From Magnetococcales bacterium (GTDB lineage Bacteria > Pseudomonadota > Magnetococcia > Magnetococcales > JADFZT01), in NCBI GenBank assembly GCA_015232395.1, contig JADFZT010000021.1:1-64000 (forward strand): a stretch of 64,000 nucleotides of DNA, given 5' to 3'. Position numbers and translations under genes: made by a program. Under the pieces are notes generated by a model, which worked only from the letters and a program-made list of their open reading frames with translations, was not told where the DNA came from and did not search any database. Of this stretch, positions 9,840 through 17,758 are shown one piece after another. How positions within the stretch are numbered: the first letter of the stretch is position 1; each line of letters starts with the position of its first letter.

Positions 9840-10082
9840 ATGGATGTTGTAAAGCATTCCGAAATGATGGCGGAGATCGAGACTATCTTGCGGAAAAAAA
9901 AGGAAATTCTCTTGGCTGATCTGGCGATTGAACTGATGCTGGCTCCGGAAGAGGTCCGTGGGATGGTGGCGCCGTTGATGGTGGATGGGCGGGTGGAGTG
10001 TCTTTGGCAACCCCGAAAAACCCTGGGTTGCAAGCTTTGTGGCTGTGATAACGAGGAATATTTGCGTTGGGTTGAAGCGTGA
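9840..10082 (+). CDS. FeoC-like winged-helix protein with a C-terminal cysteine cluster
   Basis: 80 residues. The first 55 fit a small winged helix-turn-helix and the end carries three close cysteines (GCKLCGC), the pattern seen in FeoC-like [Fe-S] regulators. The ATG at 9840 follows GGGAGGGAGGA with normal spacing; an upstream start overlapping the formate dehydrogenase stop is less likely. Tight coupling (20 bp) to formate dehydrogenase instead of to feoB is unusual and suggests a maturation or redox-sensing job for that enzyme, which is inference. Confidence 0.6.
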   Translation: MDVVKHSEMMAEIETILRKKKEILLADLAIELMLAPEEVRGMVAPLMVDGRVECLWQPRKTLGCKLCGCDNEEYLRWVEA

Positions 10083-10107
10083 CCGGGGTGTTTTAGGGGG
10101 GAAATGG

Positions 10108-10365
10108 TTACCGATACACTTCCCGCCGGTGGCCAGCTTTAAGGATAAGCACTACCAACTGGTCGTCCTCAATGGTGTAGAGAAGGCGATAGTTTCCGCT
10201 TCGAATGCGCCATCTGTCGATTTGCCCCTTCATCTTGAGGGCTCCTGGTGGTTTGGGATTGGTCTCCAGGCTGTCGATGACATTCCGAATGCGTTGCCAT
10301 TCTGGTTTGGGAAGGTTGGAAATCTGTTTTTCAACTTTGCTGGGAATAATGATTTTATAGACCAT
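10108..10365 (-). CDS. RelE/ParE-family toxin
   Basis: 85 residues, full length for RelE-type ribosome-dependent mRNA interferases. Visible family features: N-terminal beta strand (YKIIIPSKVEKQI), the Arg-rich core (IDRWRIRSGNYRLLY) and the end AGHRREVYR. Basic residues of the active face (Arg in WRIR, NYRLLY and HRREVY) are present. It overlaps the antitoxin gene upstream by 11 bp, so the two are translated together. It converges with the FeoC-like gene with only 25 bp between them. Confidence 0.85.
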   Translation of the reverse strand: MVYKIIIPSKVEKQISNLPKPEWQRIRNVIDSLETNPKPPGALKMKGQIDRWRIRSGNYRLLYTIEDDQLVVLILKAGHRREVYR

Positions 10366-10594
10366 GTTTCAGGTCCATATCTGCTTTGACCTGTTCCCAG
10401 GGAATTCCCGGTTCACCACTCTCCATATACTCCCGATAGAGCCGTTCCGACTCTTCAGCATCCTGCTGGTCTTCCCATTCGTGAAGGAAGCGGTCCAGGG
10501 CTTCGTGAATCAGCTCCTTGAGGGGACGCCCAGTCTCTTTGGCCAAAGTCTGGAACATCTCTTCCATATCCTGGCTCAGTTGGATGGTTTGCAT
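10355..10594 (-). CDS. RelB-like (ribbon-helix-helix) antitoxin
   Basis: 79 residues. An N-terminal ribbon-helix-helix (IQLSQDMEEMFQTLAKETGR and on) should dimerise and bind its own operator, and the acidic C-terminal half (DQQDAEESERLYREYMESG) should wrap the toxin. It is placed first in the operon, overlapping the toxin start, as expected for a type II pair. Autoregulation is expected, but I see no clear palindrome upstream. Confidence 0.82.
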   Translation of the reverse strand: MQTIQLSQDMEEMFQTLAKETGRPLKELIHEALDRFLHEWEDQQDAEESERLYREYMESGEPGIPWEQVKADMDLKHGL

Positions 10595-10793
10595 GTGGTT
10601 TTATCTCCGTTGGTGTGGGGCTCAGCCTATCAGGTGGATGCCTGCCTTCTGTATGGTGAGCCTCATCTCAATGATGGTTGAATTTATTCCAATCCAGGAC
10701 GCCATGTTATCATTTTTGGGAAGATTTTGGATTTTTTTTAACCTGGATCCGGCCATATTACCGGGCCTTGGTTTAAGCGCAGTGGAGGAACTG

Positions 10794-11030
10794 ATACGAA
10801 TTCTGGTTCAAACGATGAGCTTAAGGCCATCGTTTGAACTTCATCCAAAACCGAAAAATCTGCCACCCAGAACACAGAGGCCACAGAGGAAAAGCACAAA
10901 AAAACAGCTGAATATTCCATCCACTACCGGGCACGAGTTTGGCCCAATTTTGGTTTTTCTCTGTGTTCTCTTTGCCCTCTGTGGCTAAACGCTTTTTTGT
11001 TCGACTCACCTGTTGAACCAGAATTGGTAT
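10794..11030 (+). repeat. MITE-like repeat, copy 1 (237 bp)
   Basis: Bounded by near-perfect 18-base terminal inverted repeats: ATACGAATTCTGGTTCAA on the left and TTGAACCAGAATTGGTAT on the right. Inside are a second inverted pair built on CACAGAG/CTCTGTG words (about 10868-10890 and 10960-10985) and a core of roughly 60 bp. No coding capacity. A second copy in opposite orientation is at 55399-55642. It occupies most of the gap between the RelE-type locus and the CNNM gene. Confidence 0.85.
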
Positions 11031-11097
11031 GACAGAGATTTAATCAGGAGGCAGGGGGGATGGTTGGGGATTGATTCGGGCGTTTGTGTGGCTTTAG

Positions 11098-12324
11098 TCA
11101 GAGATGTTCGATGCGCACCTCGCGGATGGTGCGGGGGGTGGCTTGGGTGACGCAGACCGAGAGGCCGTCCAGCTCAAAACATTCATCGACTTTGGGGATG
11201 CGAGCGGTACGGTCAATGATCCACTGGTTGACCGAATCCGTCGGCTTGCCGGGCAGGTTTTTATCGAAATGATCTTCCACCACCCGCAGCTCTACACTGC
11301 CCAGCAACTGCAATCCGCCCCCTTCGGTGCTGGAAATTTCATCGGTGTCACGCTCCTGTTTATCCCGGATCTCCCCCACCAGCTCTTCCAAAATATCTTC
11401 GATGGTGAAGAGTCCCTGTAATACCCCGGCGGCATCCACCACCAAAATCAAGCGCCGCTTATCCTCCCGCAGGCGATCCAGGAGATAATCCACCGGTTGG
11501 TTGAGGGGGACGAAAATGGGATCATGGCCGCAGTCGAAGAGGGGTTTTTCCATGTTGCCCTGGGCCAGCTCCTCCAGTATCTCCCGGAGATAGACCACCT
11601 TGGTGATCTCCTCCTGATCGCCGCCGTGGAGAGGAACCCGGGAGTGGGGCTGTTTGAGCAGTTGGGGCAGGGCATCCTGCAGAGGGGTGTGGCCGTTCAT
11701 GGAGAACATGAGATTGCGGGGGATCATGATGTCGGCCGCCCGCAGGGTATCCAGGGCAAAGACCGATTGAATCATGCGCTCTTCGTCCGCTTCGATGCTT
11801 CCTTCCTGGGCGCCGTGTCGGGCGAGGCTGATCAGCTCTGATTCGGTGACCGTGGGATCGGCCTTGGCGCTGGAGAGGGATTGCAGCCAGCCGGTCAACT
11901 GTTCCAAAATCCACACCAGTGGAAAGACGATGTTGGCAAACAGCTCCATTACCGGAGCAGCTATCAGGGCCATGGGGGCGGCATAGCGGGCGGCAAAGGT
12001 TTTGGGGGTGATTTCGCCAAAGATCAGGATAAACAGGGTCAGTGCGCCCACTGCCAGACCCGGACCCAGTTCGCCGAAATGTTCGGTAGCCAGCACCGTG
12101 GCCATGGCAGAGGCACCGATGTTGACCAGATTGTTGCCGATCAAAATGGCGATGAGCATTCGGTCGGTGTTGCTTTTCAGGCGCAGGAGGGAGGCGGATC
12201 CCCGTTTGTTTTGTTGGACCAGGGACTCCACCCGGGCCATGGTGATGCTTGTCATGGCGGTTTCCGAGCCGGAAAAAAAGCCGGAGAGGATCAGCATGAC
12301 GAAGAGGATGAGCAAGGATTCCAT
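11098..12324 (-). CDS. CNNM/CorC (HlyC)-family membrane protein
   Basis: 408 residues. The N-terminal DUF21/CNNM membrane domain (three to four helices within residues 1-150, beginning LLILFVMLILSGFFSGSE with the conserved SGSET) is followed by two CBS domains (about 190-310) and a CorC_HlyC domain at the end. The family contains Mg/Co efflux or Na-coupled Mg transporters (YfjD-, MpfA- and CorC-like); the exact ion cannot be read from sequence. Single gene with a weak ribosome site. Its end lies 68 bp from MITE copy 1. Confidence 0.9.
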   Translation of the reverse strand: MESLLILFVMLILSGFFSGSETAMTSITMARVESLVQQNKRGSASLLRLKSNTDRMLIAILIGNNLVNIGASAMATVLATEHFGELGPGLAVGALTLFILIFGEITPKTFAARYAAPMALIAAPVMELFANIVFPLVWILEQLTGWLQSLSSAKADPTVTESELISLARHGAQEGSIEADEERMIQSVFALDTLRAADIMIPRNLMFSMNGHTPLQDALPQLLKQPHSRVPLHGGDQEEITKVVYLREILEELAQGNMEKPLFDCGHDPIFVPLNQPVDYLLDRLREDKRRLILVVDAAGVLQGLFTIEDILEELVGEIRDKQERDTDEISSTEGGGLQLLGSVELRVVEDHFDKNLPGKPTDSVNQWIIDRTARIPKVDECFELDGLSVCVTQATPRTIREVRIEHL

Positions 12325-12582
12325 AAGATGGCAGGATACCTGAGGTTGAACCGAACGAAAAGGGCGTGAATAGCAAAAAAAAACGATAAAAAACCCGCCG
12401 TTCCAGGCTTATGGTAAAGGGGGTTGGTTTTTATCTGATTGAACTGTTCGATTTAAAATAAACGGGCTGGTTCCTTGATGTCTCCAACGAGAGTCGGTAA
12501 GCCCCTGGGAAGTGTTTGCAGCCAGGGCAAAAAGACGAAAAACAGCCCGTCCTGGATTTGAAAAAATGGAAGGAAGCACCGT

Positions 12583-13350
12583 ATGGTAACGGATACCAAA
12601 CCGATCATTCACCAGGTGGGACTCATCCTCATCGGCGATGAACTCCTGAGCGGTCGTCGAGAGGATCGCCACCTCAGCCAAACGTTGGCCACCCTGGAAG
12701 GCTCCGGGATTGCCATCGCCTGGGTACAGATGGTGGGGGATGAGCGGCAACGCCTGGCCCGTTTTTTGGCGTTTTCCCGGGAGGGGAAAGAACCGGTTTT
12801 TTGCTTCGGTGGCATCGGAGCTACCCCGGATGATCACACCCGCCAGGCTGCTGGTATTGCCTGGAACAAGCCCCTGGTACGCCATCCGGTAGCCGCCCAA
12901 ACCCTGGTGGACAAGTTTGGTGAGGAAGCCTTCCCCCACCGCATCCGCATGGGGGAATTTCCACAAGGTGCGGGACTCATTCCCAATCCCATCAACGATA
13001 TCTCCGGTTTTTATCTGGACGATCATCACTTTTTGCCGGGGTTTCCCGACATGGCCCAGCCCATGTTGAGCTGGGTGATCGGGCACCGTTATCAACAGCC
13101 AAACAGCTCGGAAGTGGTTCGGGGGCTCACGGTAAAAAAGGCCCGGGAGGGGGATATGATTCCCATTCTGGCGGAGATCGAAGAGCGCTTCCCCGGGGTG
13201 ATCAGCTTCAGCCTGCCGGGGGGGCAGGGTAGCCATCGCATTGAGATGGGGGTCAAGGGGCGGGAGGTTTTGCAGGTGGAGAGTGCTTTTCAAATGCTCC
13301 AGGAGCGGCTCAGGGAGGTTGGTTTGACGGAGATGGTTCTGGAGCCATGA
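12583..13350 (+). CDS. CinA N-terminal-like molybdopterin-binding protein
   Basis: 255 residues, made of the MoaB/MogA-like (COG1058) domain only. It starts with the typical VGLILIGDELLSGRR strand-turn, has the GGIGATPDD loop near residue 80, and the PGFPDM motif near 150. Full-length CinA also carries a nicotinamide deamidase domain, which is absent here. Such single-domain proteins are common in proteobacteria with no fixed role. Preceded by GGAAGGA. It converges with the glutamate-synthase-like gene across a strong terminator. Confidence 0.85.
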   Translation: MVTDTKPIIHQVGLILIGDELLSGRREDRHLSQTLATLEGSGIAIAWVQMVGDERQRLARFLAFSREGKEPVFCFGGIGATPDDHTRQAAGIAWNKPLVRHPVAAQTLVDKFGEEAFPHRIRMGEFPQGAGLIPNPINDISGFYLDDHHFLPGFPDMAQPMLSWVIGHRYQQPNSSEVVRGLTVKKAREGDMIPILAEIEERFPGVISFSLPGGQGSHRIEMGVKGREVLQVESAFQMLQERLREVGLTEMVLEP

Positions 13351-13389
13351 GATAAACCAAATAGAGGAAAATAGGGCCGGGTTGGGAAA

Positions 13390-13428
13390 GGGTGAGGGAG
13401 GGAGCATCCTCTGCTCTCTCCCTCACCC
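13390..13428. terminator. Bidirectional terminator between convergent genes
   Basis: A perfect 11-bp stem (GGGTGAGGGAG at 13390-13400 with CTCCCTCACCC at 13418-13428) and a 17-base loop, followed on the plus strand by a T-rich stretch. It serves the CinA-like gene and probably also the minus-strand rubredoxin-flavoprotein gene that ends at 13459. Confidence 0.8.
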
Positions 13429-13458
13429 GCCTTTATTTTTCCTCAATCCTGCTCTTTC

Positions 13459-15222
13459 TCAACCCCCAGCCAGCCCACAAAACGAAAGTCCCGTCCCTTG
13501 GGCAAGCTCCAGGGTCAGGGAAGCAAGATCCTCCACAGCCAGATCTGCCACCCGCCGTTTGCCACAGATCCGGACATAATCTTCCACTTCATGGCTATAG
13601 ACCTGAAACAGGGAGGTGAGCATGGCCGCTGATTTTTCCACGTCGAAGCGGCTACGCAGATCGGGATTTTGAGTGGCGATTCCCACCGGACAGCTGCCCC
13701 GGTGACAGATGCGATATTGCTGGCAGCCGATGCCGATCAGAGCGGCGGTGGCAAGCCCCACGGCGTCGGCTCCCATGGCCAGGCATTTGGCAATATCGGC
13801 AGAGGTGCGCACGCCACCTGCCACCAGCAGGGAAACTTCCTCTCTTTTGCCTGAGCGATCCAAAAACTGGCGCGTCCGGGCGAGGGCATAGGGGAGGGGG
13901 ATGCAGACGTTATCCTTGATGTGATCCGGTGCCGCTCCGGTGGAGCCCCCCCGGGCATCCAGGGTGATAAAATCCACCCCCGCAGCCAGAGCCACTTCCA
14001 GATCTCTTTCGATCCAGCCGGTGGATATTTTGACCCCTACCGGCGTGCCTTCCCCCTTCTCTTTGAGCCAGGCCACCTTTTGTGCCAGCTCCCGGGGAGT
14101 GGTGATATCCTCATGACGGGCGGGGGAGATGATATCCTGGCCCGGCTTCACCCCACGGGCAGCAACGATTTCGTCGGTCACCTTGGCGGCCAGGAGGTGC
14201 CCACCCAGCCCCGCTTTGGCGGCTTGGCCGATTTTGATCTGAATGGCGTGGGATTTTTTCAGATTTTCATCGGTGACCCCAAAGCGGCCTGTGGAATATT
14301 CAAAGACATAAAATCGGGCCGCTTGATACTCCTCTTCCAGGAGTCCCCCCTCTCCCCCAAAAATAGCCGTACCGGTGGCAGCGGAACCCTTGGCAAGGGC
14401 TATTTTGGCTTCCTTGGAAATGGAGCCAAAGCTCATGTCGGACACATAAAAAGGTAGCCCAATGGTCAGGGGTTTTTTGGCAGCCGGGCCGATGGTGACC
14501 GACAGATCCGGGGTGGCCTCCCGATAGTCCAGGGGGCTTCTGGCCAGTTGTGCCGGCAGGAAGACGACATCCTCCAATAAATTTTGCCACCGGGAGGGGC
14601 GCATGGCCGAAACCGACTCCTCTCCCGAGAGCGCCTTGGCCAGAATGGTTCTGAACTCCGGCTCCCGCTCATCGAGTTTGCGCTCCCACTGGGAAAGATA
14701 AAACCCGGTGGATGGTGCCGGCTTGGCAGGGGTCGCCTCGACTGGTGCCGATTTGGCTTGGGTTGAAGCGGTATTCGAAAAGTTGGCCGGAGCAAAATCA
14801 GCCGGGGGAGGAACTTGGCTGAACTCTTCCTGATCGGCCCCACACACCGGACAGACCCAACCGCTGGGCAGATCATGCCATGGGGTGCCGGGGGGAATGT
14901 CGTTTTCCGGATCTCCCCGGGTGGCATCATAGAGCCATTCACACAGCCCACACTCATAGAGCGCGGCGGCTTCCTTGGGTGTGGCGTTGGCTGCAGCGGT
15001 GGGGGGGGTGAGGGATTCGGGAACTTTCAGGAACTCCTCTTTATCGGCACCGCACACCGGACAGACCCAGTCATGGGGCAGATCTTCCCACCGGGTTCCG
15101 GCTGGAATGCCGTTGTCGGGGTCTCCCAAAGCTTCATCGTAGACCCATTCACAGAGGTCGCATTCGTATTGGTTGGTGGCGTTGGCCATGTGGGCATTCC
15201 AGAGCGTTTGCCCCATCCCCAT
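13459..15222 (-). CDS. Double-rubredoxin / FMN glutamate-synthase-like fusion protein
   Basis: 587 residues. Two rubredoxin domains in tandem (about 19-65 and 88-135), each with a pair of CxxC knuckles (CDLC...CPVC and CGLC...CPVC), are joined by an Ala/Pro-rich linker (140-175) to the FMN-binding central domain of glutamate synthase (about 190-570). That domain keeps the [3Fe-4S] cysteines ([12 protein letters not shown]) but the glutaminase and large GltB domains are absent. Archaeal-type GltB-like proteins have this core; the rubredoxins probably feed it electrons. The start at 15222 has GGAG nine bases upstream; MANATN at 15189 lacks a site. 51 bp downstream of rubrerythrin in the same operon, so a redox or oxidative-stress role is likely. 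The true substrate is unknown. Confidence 0.88.
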   Translation of the reverse strand: MGMGQTLWNAHMANATNQYECDLCEWVYDEALGDPDNGIPAGTRWEDLPHDWVCPVCGADKEEFLKVPESLTPPTAAANATPKEAAALYECGLCEWLYDATRGDPENDIPPGTPWHDLPSGWVCPVCGADQEEFSQVPPPADFAPANFSNTASTQAKSAPVEATPAKPAPSTGFYLSQWERKLDEREPEFRTILAKALSGEESVSAMRPSRWQNLLEDVVFLPAQLARSPLDYREATPDLSVTIGPAAKKPLTIGLPFYVSDMSFGSISKEAKIALAKGSAATGTAIFGGEGGLLEEEYQAARFYVFEYSTGRFGVTDENLKKSHAIQIKIGQAAKAGLGGHLLAAKVTDEIVAARGVKPGQDIISPARHEDITTPRELAQKVAWLKEKGEGTPVGVKISTGWIERDLEVALAAGVDFITLDARGGSTGAAPDHIKDNVCIPLPYALARTRQFLDRSGKREEVSLLVAGGVRTSADIAKCLAMGADAVGLATAALIGIGCQQYRICHRGSCPVGIATQNPDLRSRFDVEKSAAMLTSLFQVYSHEVEDYVRICGKRRVADLAVEDLASLTLELAQGTGLSFCGLAGG

Positions 15223-15273
15223 CGGATAAGTCTCCGAAGGGGATGAGGGGGGGAGTGAGGGAGGTGTCGTCGA

Positions 15274-15774
15274 TCAGGTGATTTTCAGATATTTTTCTTT
15301 CTTCACATTGCAGATGGGGCAGCGGTCGGGGGCCTCGCCGATTTCGGTGTGGCCACACACCGGACAGACATAAATTTCAAGGCTCTCCAGATCTTTGCCG
15401 TCCGCCACCGCTGCCAGGGCCTGCTGGAAGAGATCGTGATGGATTTTTTCCACTTCCATGGCGTTGGTCATGGAGTTGACCGCTTTTTTCTGGCCTTCTT
15501 CCTGGGCGGTTTTGACAAACTCCGGATACATGGCGCTGAATTCATGTTTTTCCCCGGCGATGGCTTCCTTGAGGTTGTCCCCCGTGCTTTGAACGCCGTC
15601 CAACGCCCGCAGGTGGGCATGGGCGTGGATGGTTTCCGCCTCGGCGACCGCGCGAAACAGCTTGGCAACCTGGCCAAAGCCTTCTTTTTCAGCTTTTTGG
15701 GCAAAGGCCAGATATTTGCGGTTGGCCTGGCTCTCGCCAGCAAAGGCATCTTGAAGGTTTTGGGTGGTTTTCAT
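15274..15774 (-). CDS. Rubrerythrin
   Basis: 166 residues. An N-terminal diiron four-helix bundle with the ligand Glu/His pattern (AGESQANRKY, EAETIHAHAH, and a later EVEKIHHDLF) is followed by a C-terminal rubredoxin-like zinc-ribbon (CPVCGH...CPICNV). Rubrerythrins reduce hydrogen peroxide to water using electrons from rubredoxin. The next gene in the operon supplies two rubredoxin domains, a sensible donor. A good GGAG-type site lies before the start. First gene of the operon. Confidence 0.94.
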   Translation of the reverse strand: MKTTQNLQDAFAGESQANRKYLAFAQKAEKEGFGQVAKLFRAVAEAETIHAHAHLRALDGVQSTGDNLKEAIAGEKHEFSAMYPEFVKTAQEEGQKKAVNSMTNAMEVEKIHHDLFQQALAAVADGKDLESLEIYVCPVCGHTEIGEAPDRCPICNVKKEKYLKIT

Positions 15775-16288
15775 GTATTTCTCCTGAGCAAATGGGTGGT
15801 GATCTATTGGGTGTGAGCGGGTGGATCGGGTGGCCGCTGGGGCGGGCGGTTGGACAGGCCTGGATTGGGACTTTAAAGAAACTCAAGGCGTGACGATCCT
15901 CCCAGCACCAGTTCAGTATATTTTTTCTTGGAGGATGAAACAATAGCCCAACGGGCCTTTTTCCCGATGGCCCGTTGGGGCTTGATTGTGGGCAGTTGGG
16001 GCTTGATCATGGCGTGCCAACCATGGCGGTTCCGTGGTGGGGTGGATGTGTGGTTTGGCTCCCGGGAAGAGACGATCGGGTTCCCTGTTGGATAAGTTTT
16101 CAAAAGAGCGCCGAGCCTATTTGACACCACCTCTATGTGAATGGTATCCAATAAGTCATACACGTTCATAAGGGGCCTGTTGAAAGGCTTGGTGCCGACA
16201 ACATCGGGTAGCCATCATCAAGACCAGGTGTGGTCGGTGGACGCATCTCGCACGATCAGCGTAACTCTTGCGTGATTAAGGAAAAAGA
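15775..16288. other. Divergent intergenic region upstream of the DAB cluster
   Basis: About 510 bp with no credible gene. It holds a perfect 11-bp inverted repeat (CCCAACGGGCC at 15947-15957, GGCCCGTTGGG at 15969-15979) that could be a hairpin or operator, and a candidate sigma-70 promoter: TTGACA at 16121-16126 and a weak -10 (TATCCA) at 16145-16150. A GGCCTGTTGAAAGGC sequence near 16173 may be a remnant of an insertion-sequence end. The promoters of rubrerythrin (minus) and of the DAB cluster (plus) must lie here. Confidence 0.5.
16121..16150 (+). promoter_or_regulatory. Candidate promoter of the DAB cluster
   Basis: TTGACA (16121-16126), 18-bp spacer, TATCCA (16145-16150). The -35 is perfect and the -10 poor. 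It faces the first NuoM-like gene, whose TTG start at 16289 is about 130 bases beyond the expected transcription start, leaving room for a leader. No search for CcmR/CbbR-type sites was possible. Confidence 0.3.
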
Positions 16289-17755
16289 TTGCTTTATTTA
16301 ACGCTCCTTCTGGCCATTCCTCTGTTTGGTGCGGCCACCCTCTTTTTTGTTCCCTATCAGTACCGACACCTGATTCGTCCCCTGGCAGTGGCCTTTGCCT
16401 CGGTCACCCTGGCTTTGGCGGTGGGGTTGTTGGCCCTTTATGATACCGGGGCCAGTGGCTTGCAGCTGGTGGAAAGTTTTCACTGGAATCCCCGTCTGGG
16501 CACCTACTATGCCTTGGGGCTGGACGGCTTTTCCCTGCCCATGGTGCTGTTGACCGCACTGCTCTGCCTGATCGCCATTCTGGCCTCCGGGGGGATCCGC
16601 AATCGCATCAAAGCCTATTACATGCTGATGCTGGTGCTGGAGACCGCCATCCTGGGGGTGTTTATGGCTCAGGATTGGGCGCTTTTCTATCTCTTCTGGG
16701 AGATGACCCTGATTCCGCTCTTTTTCCTGATTGATCGTTGGGGGGGGAGCGGACGCCATGGGGCGGCGATGAACTTTGTCCTCTACACCCTGGGGGGGTC
16801 GGTCTTTATCCTGATCTCCCTGCTGACCCTCTTCGATGCTTCCCCGGATGGCTCTTTCCAGATGGCTTCCATCGCCGCTGGGGCCATGGCGTTGAGCGAA
16901 CAGCAGCAGTTGTTGGTTTTTTTGGGGCTTTTGATCGGCTTTGGCGTAAAAATGCCGATCTTTCCCATCCACGGTTGGTTGCCCCTGGCCCACGTAGAGG
17001 CCCCGGCCCCGGTGAGTATTCTGCTCTCGGGTATTCTGCTTAAAATGGGCGCCTATGGGCTGATTCGGGCGGCGGAAATGTTGCCGGGGGTGGTGGTGAC
17101 TCTACAACCCTGGCTCATGGCTCTGGCCTTTGTCAGCCTGATTCACGGTGGGCTTCTCGCCTGGTGGCAGCGGGATCTCAAGCGCATGATCGCCTACTCC
17201 TCGGTGAGTCACATGGGGGTGGTGCTGTTGGGGATCGCCGCCTGCAACGTGGCGGGTCTGATGGGGGCGGTGATGCAGATGATCGCCCACGGCCTGGTGG
17301 CGGGGCTGCTGTTTCTTTTGATCGGCCTGCTCTATGAGCGCACCCGCACCCGGGATATCGATGATTACAGCTCTTTGGTGAGAGTGATGCCCCGATTTGC
17401 CTTTTTTGCCGTGTTGGCCTTTGTCGCCGCCATAGGCTTGCCGGGGACGGCGGGCTTTATTGCCGAACTCCACACCCTGATTGGCGGTTTTGAGCGTTGG
17501 GGCTGGGGAGTGGTGCCCCTGACTTTTGGCGTTTTGATCAGCGCCACCTATGCCATTCGCACCATCGGTCGTCTTTTCACCGGTCCCCTGCGTCCGGCCA
17601 TGCAAAATATCGAGGATCTCAAGAGCCATGAATTTATCGCCGCCGGAGCGCTCGCGGTCAGCATTATCTTCATCGGTCTCTTCCCAGCTCCGGTGCTCAA
17701 TCTCATCTCCGCATCGGTCAATCAGTTCGGCACCCTGTTTGCGGATCGGTTTTAA
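16289..17755 (+). CDS. NuoM-like proton-channel subunit, first gene of the DAB cluster
   Basis: 488 residues, 13-14 hydrophobic helices, close to the normal NuoM length. It keeps the key Glu in LFYLFWEMTLIPLFFL (about residue 135-140) and the Lys of the broken-helix channel (GVKMPIFPIHGWLP), so it should still move protons. The start is a TTG with AAGGA six bases upstream; no ATG gives a sensible alternative. It ends 3 bp before dabA, so coupling is tight. Complex I genes other than the antiporter-like ones are absent, which argues that it serves the DAB pump rather than respiration. Confidence 0.85.
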   Translation: MLYLTLLLAIPLFGAATLFFVPYQYRHLIRPLAVAFASVTLALAVGLLALYDTGASGLQLVESFHWNPRLGTYYALGLDGFSLPMVLLTALLCLIAILASGGIRNRIKAYYMLMLVLETAILGVFMAQDWALFYLFWEMTLIPLFFLIDRWGGSGRHGAAMNFVLYTLGGSVFILISLLTLFDASPDGSFQMASIAAGAMALSEQQQLLVFLGLLIGFGVKMPIFPIHGWLPLAHVEAPAPVSILLSGILLKMGAYGLIRAAEMLPGVVVTLQPWLMALAFVSLIHGGLLAWWQRDLKRMIAYSSVSHMGVVLLGIAACNVAGLMGAVMQMIAHGLVAGLLFLLIGLLYERTRTRDIDDYSSLVRVMPRFAFFAVLAFVAAIGLPGTAGFIAELHTLIGGFERWGWGVVPLTFGVLISATYAIRTIGRLFTGPLRPAMQNIEDLKSHEFIAAGALAVSIIFIGLFPAPVLNLISASVNQFGTLFADRF

Positions 17756-17758
17756 AAG

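Noticed and set aside
12583-13350. Full CinA (competence/damage protein)
   Set aside because: Only the molybdopterin-binding domain is present; the deamidase domain is absent.
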